64,000 nt of DNA from Bacillus andreraoultii (GTDB lineage: Bacteria; Bacillota; Bacilli; Bacillales; Caldibacillaceae): positions 2,776,785 to 2,840,784 of the forward strand of contig NZ_LN868937.1 in assembly GCF_001244735.1 (NCBI RefSeq). Reading direction: 5' to 3'. Shown here in pieces: positions 37,454 to 46,421 of the stretch. The translations under genes were made by a program, and so were the position numbers. Under the pieces are notes generated by a model, which searched no databases, was not told the origin of the DNA, and worked only from the letters and a program-made list of their open reading frames with translations. The stretch's first letter is position 1, and each line of letters starts with the position of its first letter.

Positions 37454-37482
37454 ATATTATACCCCACAGGGTAATTTGTCAA
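37454..37482 (-). promoter_or_regulatory. Strong promoter with CsoR/CstR-type operator in its spacer
   Basis: On the minus strand TTGACA and TAATAT are 17 bases apart. The spacer contains TACCCTGTGGGGTA (37460-37473), a second operator of the same type as the one at 37163. A bound repressor would sit between -35 and -10. The predicted target is the rhodanese-glutaredoxin cluster. Confidence 0.65.
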
Positions 37483-37590
37483 TAATAATAAACCAAATAA
37501 ATTTTTTCTTCATTCGTTTAAATGACTCCCATAACATTAGACAAAATTTTCCACAAGCATACTTGCCTTGTATTAGCTTCGTCAAATTCT

Positions 37591-37632
37591 AAAAAAGCCT
37601 GAGATCAATGCGAATACTGCATGAAATCAGGC
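37591..37632 (-). terminator. Terminator of the YdhK-like gene
   Basis: On the minus strand GCCTGA and TCAGGC pair across a 24-base loop and are followed by TTTTTT. Confidence 0.65.
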
Positions 37633-37653
37633 GACGAACGTATAGTTATATTT

Positions 37654-38220
37654 TTAGAGGGTTTCTTTCCTTTGTTGTTTCGCTGGTAATAATTCATCTT
37701 CTATTACCCATTGATAATTTTCCACTTCCGTACCCGTTCTCGTATCCATATAATTCACCATATATACCGTTGTTTGTTTCGCCGACTCAATCGTTGCCCC
37801 AGCTCCATCCATCCCTTTTATATGGTCGACATTTAATACGACTTTCTCACCTGGTTTATACGGTGCTAATTTTGCATTTGCAATTTCTTCATGAATGACC
37901 CATTTATAATTATTCACGCTGTCTCCAACGGTTTTCGGAATGTATGAAACCATGTATACCGTCGTTTGATAGGCTCCTTTTATCGTTGCTTTAGCACCTT
38001 TCATTCCAGGTACATGGTCTGCATTAATAATGACCTGACTACCAACCGGATAAGTCGGTTTATCAGCCACTTTAACATAATCTGGAGCTCTATGAGAGTT
38101 AGAAACATTCATATAGGCATCTCCCTCATCATTATCAACGATTCTTCCTTGATCCGTTGTACATGCTGTAAGAGAAAGTACGATCATTACGGTCCAAATT
38201 AAATATTTCAGCTTTTTCAT
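37654..38220 (-). CDS. ydhK: YdhK-like lipoprotein with two DUF1541 repeats
   Basis: About 188 residues. A lipoprotein signal ends at SLTACT. Two DUF1541 repeats follow, each with a GMKGA or GMDGA turn and TTVYMV: VIINADHVPGMKGAKATI at residues ~67-85 and VVLNVDHIKGMDGAGATI at ~127-145, each ending NYKWVIHEE or NYQWVIEDE. The start is ATG 38220 because the upstream ATG overlaps the ribosome site. The family is extracytoplasmic and of unknown function; B. subtilis YdhK is the best-known member. Confidence 0.88.
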   Translation of the reverse strand: MKKLKYLIWTVMIVLSLTACTTDQGRIVDNDEGDAYMNVSNSHRAPDYVKVADKPTYPVGSQVIINADHVPGMKGAKATIKGAYQTTVYMVSYIPKTVGDSVNNYKWVIHEEIANAKLAPYKPGEKVVLNVDHIKGMDGAGATIESAKQTTVYMVNYMDTRTGTEVENYQWVIEDELLPAKQQRKETL

Positions 38221-38394
38221 ACAGTCCATCCCTTCCCATTAAATTTCCATCATTGCTAGTTTTACCCATCCATCTATATTTCTTTCATAACTTTATGGGA
38301 AAATTTAATGGGACGCTTCAAAATTATTCAGTTAATAGCGATGACTTTTCAATTGAAAAAGCTATGTAGTTTAACTTCGACACAAATTTTGAAT

Positions 38395-39273
38395 TTAACT
38401 ACTATTGCCTTCTCTTATGTCATATAACTTTCTCGCTAAAACAATCAACTCATCTTTACATACTAGAACGGAACAATATTTTTCAGGAATCTTACTGAAT
38501 CCTACTTCGATTCCCTTTAATCCGCCTGCAATCGCGGCAATTGTATCACTATCGCCACCTTTATTTGCTGCTCCAATAACGACGTTTTCAAAAGAATCTT
38601 CATTTAAAAGCCAATACAAAACCCATTGAAAGGTGTGTACGACATAGCCATCAGGAGAACACATAGGTTCTTGGTTATAGTTTAAATCATATCGGGTATT
38701 TCGAATTTCTGATAATATAGTTTTGTGCAAGTCTTCTCCATTTAATACTCGCAAGGCAATCGCATTATATATAACACAAGCTTCTCGTGCGACTTGATCA
38801 TAATGTGTCATATTCGATTGTTTCTCGGTTACATCTTTTACTTTATTGAAGTCCGTATAAGCCAACGCAACTGGTAAACATCGCATTAAGCTCCCGTTAC
38901 CCGCACTCATTCCATTTAATTCATCATGTGCTAATTTCGCAGCATCATACCAATCATCACGAAAAAAATGAAAAGTAGTTGCGATAATATTCCCAATATC
39001 TTTTGGATCCGTATTTTTCCACTGAATAAATTGCTCGCCAATCTCATGAATAGGATCATCGGGACTTGCGATAATTCCCTTGGCAACAGCAATCGTCATC
39101 GCCGTATCATCAGTTGTATCCCCCGGCTGCAAATCCCAGTAACCACCACCGATAATTTCTGTAACGGTACCATACTGACGCTTCACTTCTGCTTCCTTTA
39201 GAAATTCAGTCGTCCCACCTAATGCATCCCCAATCGCAACACCAAACAATCCACCTTTAATCCGGTCAAGCAT
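38395..39273 (-). CDS. ADP-ribosylglycohydrolase family protein
   Basis: A 292-residue all-helical enzyme of the DraG/ARH family. The metal-binding motifs are GDTTDDTAMTIAVAKGI near residue 52 and NKGGDSDTIAAIAGGLKG near residue 235. The N-terminal DRIKGGLFGVAIGDALGG is also diagnostic. Members remove ADP-ribose from proteins or hydrolyse related N- or O-glycosidic bonds. AGAGGTG precedes the ATG. The gene is monocistronic, with no toxin-like ADP-ribosyltransferase nearby. The substrate cannot be inferred. Confidence 0.9.
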   Translation of the reverse strand: MLDRIKGGLFGVAIGDALGGTTEFLKEAEVKRQYGTVTEIIGGGYWDLQPGDTTDDTAMTIAVAKGIIASPDDPIHEIGEQFIQWKNTDPKDIGNIIATTFHFFRDDWYDAAKLAHDELNGMSAGNGSLMRCLPVALAYTDFNKVKDVTEKQSNMTHYDQVAREACVIYNAIALRVLNGEDLHKTILSEIRNTRYDLNYNQEPMCSPDGYVVHTFQWVLYWLLNEDSFENVVIGAANKGGDSDTIAAIAGGLKGIEVGFSKIPEKYCSVLVCKDELIVLARKLYDIREGNSS

Positions 39274-39392
39274 CGAATCACCTCTAGATTATGTAATATC
39301 GTCCAACCCTCTATTATTATAATAGAACAATTTATAAAGACATTAGAAGTGTTGAAACCTTTCTATTTAGTAAAAAACTTGGAAAAATGGTG

Positions 39393-39520
39393 TCTAGAGC
39401 GGGGGGAGATGCCCGAATCGTGGAAAAAAGGTTGAATTGGGCTTCTAGAAGAACGGTTGTAGACGACCAAATCGCGGGGTAAATGGATAAAACGGTCATC
39501 TAGAAGAGTTATAGACGACC
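39393..39520 (+). repeat. Repeat family D, tandem array of about 2.5 units
   Basis: TCTAGA-led units begin at 39393, 39444 and 39499. They share CGAATCG or AAATCGCGG, and GTCATCTAGAAGAGTT with TAGACGACCAA. A single inverted copy lies at 25436-25490. Confidence 0.65.
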
Positions 39521-39551
39521 AATTACATAAAAAATATCGATAAACGCGCTT

Positions 39552-39587
39552 CTACTGTGGTATGACCGCACGAAAGTACCACAGTTT
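39552..39587. terminator. Strong hairpin, terminator-like
   Basis: ACTGTGGTA and TACCACAGT form a 9-base stem with a 14-base loop, followed by TTTTT on the plus strand. No plus-strand gene lies upstream, so its role is unclear. Confidence 0.45.
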
Positions 39588-39615
39588 TTGGTGAAACGTG
39601 GCTTTTAAAACTTCT

Positions 39616-39793
39616 CTATGAACCTGAATTTAACCGAATCACACGAAAACGGGTTTATAGAATCTTTCTATGAACCCAAAAATCATAAATTTTGCACGAA
39701 AACCGGCTCAGTGAACCTTTCTATGAACCCAAAATCATAAGTTTTGCACGAAAACCGGCTCAGTGAACCTTTCTATGAACCCGATTTTCCCGA
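39616..39793 (+). repeat. Repeat family C, tandem array of about 3.5 units
   Basis: CTATGAACC-led units start at 39616, 39668, 39721 and 39773, a period of 52-53 bases. The middle two are nearly identical and carry GCACGAAAACCGGCTCAGTG. A diverged inverted copy lies at 640-700. This array fills the 3' side of the gap before the next gene. Confidence 0.8.
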
Positions 39794-39898
39794 AGTCTTC
39801 TAAAAAACTGCTTATAAGAAAAACCGAGCAAACTACGCCCGACTTTTCTTATGCTATTTCGTGAACTTTGATGTTACTCTCTTAAGGCAGACAATGTA

Positions 39899-40510
39899 TT
39901 ACATACGTTTTTCTAAATTTCTAGCCGTTTCACTTGTTTCAACTTCCTCATGGTTTTTATACGTTCCAAGAGTTTTATCCACAGTCATATGAGTGACACC
40001 GAACCAATAATTTTCATTTTTATAGTGATGCCAAAGATGTGCCTTCTTTATTGTATCCCCTATTTTAGTCAATGGCTTAATTGGTCGATGGGCGACATAA
40101 TGAGTCCATTCGTAATAAAGAAAGTAAGTTATTAATCCTACAATAAAAGCCATCGTTAGTGGAAAATTATTTGTTATTAAATAAAAGATACCACCGAGAA
40201 TGGAAAAATTTGGTATACTAAACCAAATTGGTAAAAAAAGCAACTTTAAATTACGAGGATCTACATGATGATCAAAGTGTAGTCTCTTAATTATTTTTAA
40301 AAGAAATGGACTTTTTGGTGTTTTCATATGAAAAAGGAAACGATGAACAAGGTACTCACTTAATGCATACGTAATCATCCCGATAATCAACGAAATCCAC
40401 ATACTTAGTTGAGACATGAAAGGAACGACATAACCTATTAAACATAAATAAATGACAAACATAACCGTTACATCAGGAAAAAGAAAAAATTCCTTTAAAT
40501 AATGTTTCAT
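39899..40510 (-). CDS. Sterol desaturase/fatty acid hydroxylase superfamily protein
   Basis: About 203 residues with four to five membrane helices. Histidine boxes for a di-iron centre appear in order: HRFLFH, HFDHH, HYVAH and KKAHLWHHYKNE, followed by YWFGVTHM. These match the FA_hydroxylase family of membrane-bound oxygenases. I start at ATG 40510, 6 bases after GAGGCGGG. It would hydroxylate or desaturate a lipid, perhaps a fatty acid or carotenoid precursor; the substrate is not predictable. It borders the mobile region to the right. Confidence 0.82.
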   Translation of the reverse strand: MKHYLKEFFLFPDVTVMFVIYLCLIGYVVPFMSQLSMWISLIIGMITYALSEYLVHRFLFHMKTPKSPFLLKIIKRLHFDHHVDPRNLKLLFLPIWFSIPNFSILGGIFYLITNNFPLTMAFIVGLITYFLYYEWTHYVAHRPIKPLTKIGDTIKKAHLWHHYKNENYWFGVTHMTVDKTLGTYKNHEEVETSETARNLEKRM

Positions 40511-40743
40511 GATGATCCCGCCTCTCACTTTATTCATTTATAATGATGTTCCAATATTCTGACTTATCGTTCCATAAATATAACTCCTACCCTTTGAATC
40601 GTATTGTCAAAAGTTTTTATATTAAATAGGTTAACAACCATTGATTTATAAGGCATTGAACAAAAAAAGACTTGCCACCCCCTAAAATCTATGGTTAATT
40701 GAGGTTACCACACACACAACTAACAAGATTGGAGTGAACAAGT

Positions 40744-42183
40744 CTGTATCCTCAATTATTAACCTATTTATTTGAATTTATCAAGTACCAAGATGAGACT
40801 ATCAAAATTTTACAGACTCTTTTAATTGGAAAGAGTATGTTTGATAAACCCGAAGAAAAACCGATAAGCAAGCCTTATCGAAAACTACAGGTGGATGAGC
40901 TTCCGATTGTTGAAACACTTGAAAAGCTTGATTATCAAGAACTACTTAATGATTTTCTAGAAAAACACGGGAAACCATTAAAACCGGTTCGTAGACATAA
41001 AAACGCCAAAGTTTGTGTGCCTTCTCATTTGAATTGTCCAAAGTGTGGTGCTCCTTCTGATTTTCTTTATGCAAATAATGGAGATAAAGGACAATATCAA
41101 TGTAAAGTGTGTGCGTGTTTGTTTAGCGAAAAGAATCGTTATTTGAAAGAGGCCATTTTACGATGTCCTCACTGTTCAAAAACACTTGAAAAGATAAAAG
41201 AACGAAAAGATTTTGATGTTTTCAAGTGTAAAAATAATCAATGTTCTTACTACCAAAAGAAGTTAAAAGGTCTTTCGAAAGAAGAGAAGAAACCGTTCAA
41301 AAAAGACCCACAAGCGTTCAAAATGCGCTATATATTTCGCCTGTTTAAGTTCGACTATAAGCCACTGTCGAAAGAGTCTCCAGAGTTACCGAAAGTAGAT
41401 TTATCGAAATTGTACGTGTCTCCGCATACACTGGGACTTATTTTGACTTATCACGTAAACTACGGCTTATCAGCGCGCAAAACCGCGGCCATTATGAATG
41501 ATATTCACGGAGTTTCTATTTCTCACCAAAGTATTTTAAACTACGAAAACAGTGTCGCGCTCATAATGAAACCGTTTATCGACCATTATCCGTATGAGCT
41601 TTCCAATCAATTTTGCGGTGATGAAACGTATATCCGTGTGAGTGGACGTTGGAATTACTTGTTCTTCTTCTTTGATACCGTAAAAAAGATTATTTTGTCG
41701 TATCCTGTTTCACCAAACCGAGATACACAGGCAGCTGTATTAGCCATTGATGAAGTATTGCTTAAGCTAAAAGAGATTCCAGAAGATCTTACTTTTGTGG
41801 TCGATGGGAATCCTATTTACCTTTTGGCTCAACACTTCTTTGCCCAGCACGATATCCACTTTGATGTGAAGCAAGTCATTGGATTAACCAATGAGGATCC
41901 TGTTTCAACGGAATATCGACCGCTTAAACAAATTATTGAGAGACTCAATCGTACTTTTAAGGGTAATTATAAGGCTACACATGGGTTTGGTTCAGAAAAG
42001 GGATCGGTATCCTATGTGACTTTATTCGTGGCATATTTTAACTTTCTCAGGCCACATGCTTCACTGGAGAATAAAGTGCCAGTTATGATCCCAGAACTCT
42101 CCAAATTGCCACACATGCCGGCACGTTGGACAAAAATGATTGAACTCGCTCAACAATGGCTTCTAGAAATACAAGCTGCCTAA
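40744..42183 (+). CDS. DDE transposase, IS6/IS240-like catalytic core
   Basis: About 480 residues. The N-terminal half has two zinc-ribbon-like pairs (CPKCGAPSD with CKVCACLF, and CPHCSKTLE with CKNNQCSYY). A helix-turn-helix-like segment (NYGLSARKTAAIMND) leads to a DDE core: Asp in CGDETYIRVSGRW, Asp in VVDGNPIYLL and Glu in IIERLNRTFKGNYK, with FLRPHASLENK at the end. The first ATG is 40837, but the frame is open and coding-like back to CTG 40744 (LYPQLLTYLFEF), which has GGAGTGA 6 bases upstream. A CTG start is therefore suggested. I could not define the element's terminal repeats. Confidence 0.8.
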   Translation: MYPQLLTYLFEFIKYQDETIKILQTLLIGKSMFDKPEEKPISKPYRKLQVDELPIVETLEKLDYQELLNDFLEKHGKPLKPVRRHKNAKVCVPSHLNCPKCGAPSDFLYANNGDKGQYQCKVCACLFSEKNRYLKEAILRCPHCSKTLEKIKERKDFDVFKCKNNQCSYYQKKLKGLSKEEKKPFKKDPQAFKMRYIFRLFKFDYKPLSKESPELPKVDLSKLYVSPHTLGLILTYHVNYGLSARKTAAIMNDIHGVSISHQSILNYENSVALIMKPFIDHYPYELSNQFCGDETYIRVSGRWNYLFFFFDTVKKIILSYPVSPNRDTQAAVLAIDEVLLKLKEIPEDLTFVVDGNPIYLLAQHFFAQHDIHFDVKQVIGLTNEDPVSTEYRPLKQIIERLNRTFKGNYKATHGFGSEKGSVSYVTLFVAYFNFLRPHASLENKVPVMIPELSKLPHMPARWTKMIELAQQWLLEIQAA

Positions 42184-42227
42184 ATTTAGCTTTAGCTGAG
42201 CCCTTGAATGGTTTAACATTCAAACCA

Positions 42228-42381
42228 GCCATTTGGCGAAGCGAACCCTTGACAAACCGAACTAGCCGATGGTTTAAAATTTTCGGAAAACAAGGGCGTA
42301 TTTGTCATGCCTTAATTTAGTTCCCTTCACCCTTGTTACACCTAACTTAAACCATCGGCGTGTTTGTCAAGGGCAAATGGC
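42228..42381. repeat. Long interrupted inverted repeat (foldback element)
   Basis: Four blocks pair in order from outside in: GCCATTTG/CAAATGGC, CCCTTGACAAAC/GTTTGTCAAGGG, GCCGATGGTTTAA/TTAAACCATCGGC and AACAAGGG/CCCTTGTT. About 41 of some 56 positions per arm are paired. It starts 45 bases after the transposase stop. It could be the right end of that element, a non-autonomous foldback element, or a structured RNA. A smaller hairpin, TTGAATG/CATTCAA, precedes it at about 42204. Confidence 0.85.
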
Positions 42382-42573
42382 GACGGTTCTCCACCTTATT
42401 TCGGAATAAATCTTGTTTGCTTATCCGTTTTTCATAGAACTTTTGACATTACCCTTTGAATATGAAAGTTTATCAACGCATCATCATAGTATTTTTTAAA
42501 AAACAGGGCCTGCCTCCTAGTATGGTCATGATTTATCACACTGGAGAATAGGTCCAATGATGTTTTTGTTTTT

Positions 42574-43401
42574 TCATTTCCATTTGTATAAATAGTAATC
42601 TTGCGCCTGTACCGTTTCATACCCGCACGATTGGTACAGCTTCAATGCATTCGAATTGTCTGCATCAACCTCTAAAAACACTTGATATCCCTTTTCAAAT
42701 TTTCTTTTTGTAAGCTGATTTAATGCCTTCCTTCCAAATCCTCGCCCTTGCCATTCAGGAAATACAGAAAAACCATAAATCCAAGCCGCCTTATCAATAT
42801 GAGACACCCGAATTTTTCCAACGGTCGTCTCCTGCCAATCAATCATATAAAAAATCTGTGCGGGATCCTCTTTAATTCGCTCGTTATATTCAATCGCCTC
42901 TTCATTTGTAAAGCCAAAACATTGCACATCAAGCGCCACTTCCTTCTGAAAATCATCTTCTGTTTGCGATAAACGTACCGTCACACCTTCATCATCTGCT
43001 AGCTCCATCGGCTGCCACTGCATTTGGTATTCGGTTGAATCATATTCGCATGATACATTTTTTAAAAATGCCTTTGCTGAAGCTGAATCTGACGGCGCAT
43101 TCAACAACACTTTTCGATAGGAACCCTTTATTTGCTTTAATGCCTCTTCCATTCCACTCGTAAAAATACCTCTTCTACGATATGCTGGATGAACCATTCC
43201 ACATAGTTCCGCCTTATTTCCAAAAGGATAAACCGCTAAAAAGCCAATGAGTTTTTGATTCTCATAGAAAAGAAAACTATTTTCTATCTCCCAGCTTGAA
43301 CTTTTTAGCATATCCCAGTTCAGCTTTAATTGAATGGATTCCGCTCGTTCACAGACGTTTTGCAGCTCTTTTATATCCTTTAATTGTTTTTCCGTTAGCA
43401 T
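42574..43401 (-). CDS. GNAT-family N-acetyltransferase, tandem domains
   Basis: A 275-residue protein with two GNAT folds. The N-terminal half has a degenerate acetyl-CoA loop, MVHPAYRRRGIFTSGMEEAL, near residue 71. The C-terminal half has a canonical one, VFPEWQGRGFGRKALNQL, near residue 215, and ends with NSNALKLYQSCGYE. Such double-GNAT proteins are common in Bacillus and acetylate small amines or proteins. GGGGGAG lies before the ATG. It is isolated among mobile and decayed DNA. Substrate unknown. Confidence 0.85.
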   Translation of the reverse strand: MLTEKQLKDIKELQNVCERAESIQLKLNWDMLKSSSWEIENSFLFYENQKLIGFLAVYPFGNKAELCGMVHPAYRRRGIFTSGMEEALKQIKGSYRKVLLNAPSDSASAKAFLKNVSCEYDSTEYQMQWQPMELADDEGVTVRLSQTEDDFQKEVALDVQCFGFTNEEAIEYNERIKEDPAQIFYMIDWQETTVGKIRVSHIDKAAWIYGFSVFPEWQGRGFGRKALNQLTKRKFEKGYQVFLEVDADNSNALKLYQSCGYETVQAQDYYLYKWK

Positions 43402-43500
43402 GCTTTCTCCCCCATCCTCATTTTGATCGGCTACATAACTAGCGCATAACCTATGAATTATATTGCGTCAATATTGATTATTCGTCGTAATTTTTCCGTT

Positions 43501-43875
43501 TCAACAATCTGTATCCCAAACGGTACGCAACATATCGATGGTTTTACGAATAATTTGTTCCAATCCGCCTCTTCAATCTTCATCGTTTTTTTGACGCGAA
43601 TGCTGCCTATCCCATAATTGTAGCCTAATAGTATAGTTGCTACATGTTCAATCTTGTCTATTGTACCTGCATAAAGGCTGACGTATTTTTGTTCGCATTA
43701 ACGCAAAGCCAAAGTAATCATCTTTACCATAATTCAACATCGAATAGCGAATCTCCTCTTTCATTTCGGGTGCATAAGCAAAAATCTTTTTCCGAATCAC
43801 GAGCAGCTTCTCTTTTCGCCAATTGCCCTCAAGCATTTCCAGATATTCTTCAGCATTCTCTACATCATATTACAT
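43501..43875 (-). pseudogene. DUF1801-family protein, decayed
   Basis: The remains of a ~124-residue DUF1801 gene. It has a good GGAG ribosome site and ATG at 43875, but the second codon is TAA. The frame then reads DVENAEEYLEMLEGNWRKEK and PEMKEEIRYSMLNYGKDDYF. A frameshift after FGFAL moves it to YVSLYAGTIDKIEHVATILL. A second shift near EEADW moves it to QIIRKTIDMLRTVW. At least three lesions make it non-functional. Confidence 0.7.
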
Positions 43876-44066
43876 ATTGAAATCTCCTATTGGGTTGTTA
43901 ATAGATTAATCTTTCCTATCCAAAGATATTTTCTATCTACTGGGGACAAACATCGCCTATCATGAAAATAACGTGAGACTTCTTTTGGATACTAGTCTTA
44001 TTATCACATTTTTTCCTTATGTAAATTGCTATATTTTCGTACAGAGTGGATTGTGTATTAACCATA

Positions 44067-44276
44067 TCACTCATTTTCATTTACTTGATTTTTATGTGTA
44101 AAAGGACTGATAAGCTTATAACTTGCTTGATCAACGCCGTTAAATAATGATAACTTTACCGTCATTAGTATTGCCAATATCGTCTTTGCCAATTGCTCTT
44201 CACTTTCGTTATAGTAAGTTTGATTTGAAATGGTTAAAAGAACTTTATTTTCCTGATATTTTAAAAAACATCCACT
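44067..44276 (-). pseudogene. Unidentified coding remnant
   Basis: A 69-codon open frame on the minus strand, with no start codon at its upstream end. It reads FLKYQENKVLLTISNQTYYN, then SEEQLAKTILAILM and GVDQASYKLISPF. Codon usage and amphipathic pattern look like real protein. Upstream sequence has coding-like stretches in other frames. Probably the C-terminus of a decayed secreted or lipoprotein gene. I do not recognise the family. Confidence 0.3.
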
Positions 44277-45272
44277 TCATTCTGAACCTTTTATAAGTAG
44301 AAGTCTTAGTAAAATCTTATGTAGTATTCTTAGTATTTGTCCCCTTTATTTTATAGGGTGACGGGTAATTTTTTTATTGATAGCTCCCCTTCAATTTTAT
44401 ACGGTAGTCAGTATCTATTTAATGGGAACTTCCCGCACTTTTGTAAAAATTGATATTAAGAAGGAAGGAAAAGTATTGTCCCTTCTTGCTCATGCCACAA
44501 TTATTCTGCTTGAGCTTTAAAGTATCATAAAGTTTAAATAGAAAAGCGAGATTCATTTTAAAAATAAGACAGGTTCTATTTTGAAATGAATAGGTTAATT
44601 TGGAACATCCCAAAAAAATGATTAATAACTGTATTCTTTTTCCCATCTATTACGTACGGTTTTCTATTCACACAATACAAATGACTGAAAAACAGGACCT
44701 AATCCTCGATACACTGTTAATAATAATCGAGCTTTTTTACTTTCACCTAACACCTACCCGTTTTTGCTCAAAGATATTAAGCTTCTCACGGATTGTATGC
44801 ATAACGTATATTTCTCTATTCGGCTCCTTGATGAATTTCTCGACAAACTTTTATCGCCTTTAAGGGATTGGAAAATTTCCCCAATGGAGCAATTTCTTCT
44901 AAAATACGCTCGTTTTGTTCATTTGTATATTCTTAAATCGCTCCCACTAGTTCGGAAACAACTTGACGAATATTTTCCCACTCCATCTGGTTCACCTTGT
45001 GTGTTCAAAATTTTTCCTGTTTTTGCCAATTAGATAATATTAATTCAAAATACTATTTACGTTTCTTTGACAATTCTACATACTCATCATTTTCAATTCT
45101 TCATAATCATCGCATTGATTCCTATTCATTGAATCATCGTATCAAGCCATTACCACTTCATTCTTTGACAATTTCAAGAACAATGAATCAAAATAATTGA
45201 AATTTCCCAATAAAGGTCTATCATAGATATTGTTCCTTTTACCTTTTTACATAAAGAATGGAGATGTATTAA
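44277..45272. other. Gap upstream of bdhA, decayed DNA
   Basis: About one kilobase with no intact gene. Several 67-89 codon frames exist on both strands but none has a ribosome site or recognisable motif. Minus-strand stretches near 44860-44990 read WENIRQVVSELVGAI and NEQNERILEEIAPLGKFS, separated by stops, suggesting another dead gene. Confidence 0.35.
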
Positions 45273-46322
45273 ATGAAGGCACTTAGATGGCATAATGTGA
45301 AGGATTTAAGACTAGACAATTTGGATGAGCCTAAGGCAAAACAGGGTGAGGTAAAAATTAAGGTTGAATGGTGTGGAATTTGCGGCAGTGATTTACATGA
45401 ATATACTGCAGGACCTATTTTCATTCCAGCTGAAACACCGCATCCATTAACTGGCGATAAAGCTCCAATTGTAATGGGACATGAATTTTCTGGTCAAGTT
45501 GTTGAAATTGGGGAAGGTGTAACAAAGGTGCAAGTTGGTGACCGTGTTACAGTTGAACCAATTTATTCATGTGGTAAATGTGAAGCTTGTAAACAAGGAA
45601 AATATAATCTTTGTTCTCAAATGGGATTCTATGGTCTCGCTGGCGGTGGGGGAGGATTTTCAGAATTCACTTCTGTTCCAGAACATATGATTCATAAACT
45701 TCCAGAAACAGTTTCTTATGAACAAGGTGCACTTGTTGAACCATCCGCTGTCGCTCTTCATGCTGTACGACAAAGTAAAGTACAAGTTGGCGACAAGGTC
45801 GCAGTTTTCGGAACTGGTCCTATCGGATTATTAGTTATTGAAGCATTAAAAGCAGCTGGCGCCTCAGAAATCTATGCCGTGGAATTATCTGAACAACGTA
45901 GACAAAAAGCGGAAGAATTAGGAGCAATTGCCATTGATCCAAATAATGGTGACGTTGTCGAACAAATTCACCATCTCACAAATGGTGGAGTAGATGTTGC
46001 GTATGAAGTAACAGGAGTGCCAGTCGTTTTAACACAAGCAATTCTGTCAACGAAGTTTAACGGTGAAACAATGATCGTGAGTATCTTTGAAAGAGAAGCT
46101 TCCATCCACCCACAAAATATCGTGATGAAAGAACGGACGGTATCAGGAGTTATCGGCTACCGCGACGTATTCCCAGCTGTTATCAGCTTAATGGCTAAAG
46201 GTTACTTCCCTGCAGACAAATTAGTAACAAAGAGAATCACCCTCGATGATGTCATAGAAGAAGGCTTCGAAGGATTATTAAAAGAAAGAAACCATATCAA
46301 AATTTTAGTAAAAGCTGAGTAG
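45273..46322 (+). CDS. bdhA: (R,R)-butanediol dehydrogenase / acetoin reductase
   Basis: A 349-residue zinc alcohol dehydrogenase. The catalytic zinc site is WCGICGSDLHEY (Cys37) with GHEFSGQVVEIGEG and the family's Glu. The structural zinc loop is CGKCEACKQGKYNLC. The NAD-binding Rossmann motif is VFGTGPIGLLVIEALKAAG near residue 175. Sequence and length match Bacillus BdhA (YdjL), which interconverts acetoin and 2,3-butanediol at the end of overflow metabolism. GGAGATG precedes the ATG. The gene is monocistronic with its own terminator. Confidence 0.92.
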   Translation: MKALRWHNVKDLRLDNLDEPKAKQGEVKIKVEWCGICGSDLHEYTAGPIFIPAETPHPLTGDKAPIVMGHEFSGQVVEIGEGVTKVQVGDRVTVEPIYSCGKCEACKQGKYNLCSQMGFYGLAGGGGGFSEFTSVPEHMIHKLPETVSYEQGALVEPSAVALHAVRQSKVQVGDKVAVFGTGPIGLLVIEALKAAGASEIYAVELSEQRRQKAEELGAIAIDPNNGDVVEQIHHLTNGGVDVAYEVTGVPVVLTQAILSTKFNGETMIVSIFEREASIHPQNIVMKERTVSGVIGYRDVFPAVISLMAKGYFPADKLVTKRITLDDVIEEGFEGLLKERNHIKILVKAE

Positions 46323-46340
46323 TATATTTAAGATGAATAA

Positions 46341-46385
46341 GGTCAGTCCCCCTACTTTTAACACAATGGAGGACTGGCCTTTTCT
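46341..46385 (+). terminator. Terminator of bdhA
   Basis: GGTCAGTCC and GGACTGGCC pair, followed by TTTTCTATTTTT. Confidence 0.85.
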
Positions 46386-46421
46386 ATTTTTAAAAATTCC
46401 CCCGAGAGAAATATGTACCAG

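Noticed and set aside
39393-39793. CRISPR array
   Set aside because: Units repeat along their full length with no unique spacers of constant size between short identical repeats, and no cas genes are present.
42228-42381. Foldback as a simple terminator of the transposase
   Set aside because: Stem is far longer than needed, is interrupted in four blocks and lacks a following T-run.
44600-45200. Several 67-89 codon frames upstream of bdhA
   Set aside because: They overlap each other on one strand, lack ribosome sites and have low-complexity composition.
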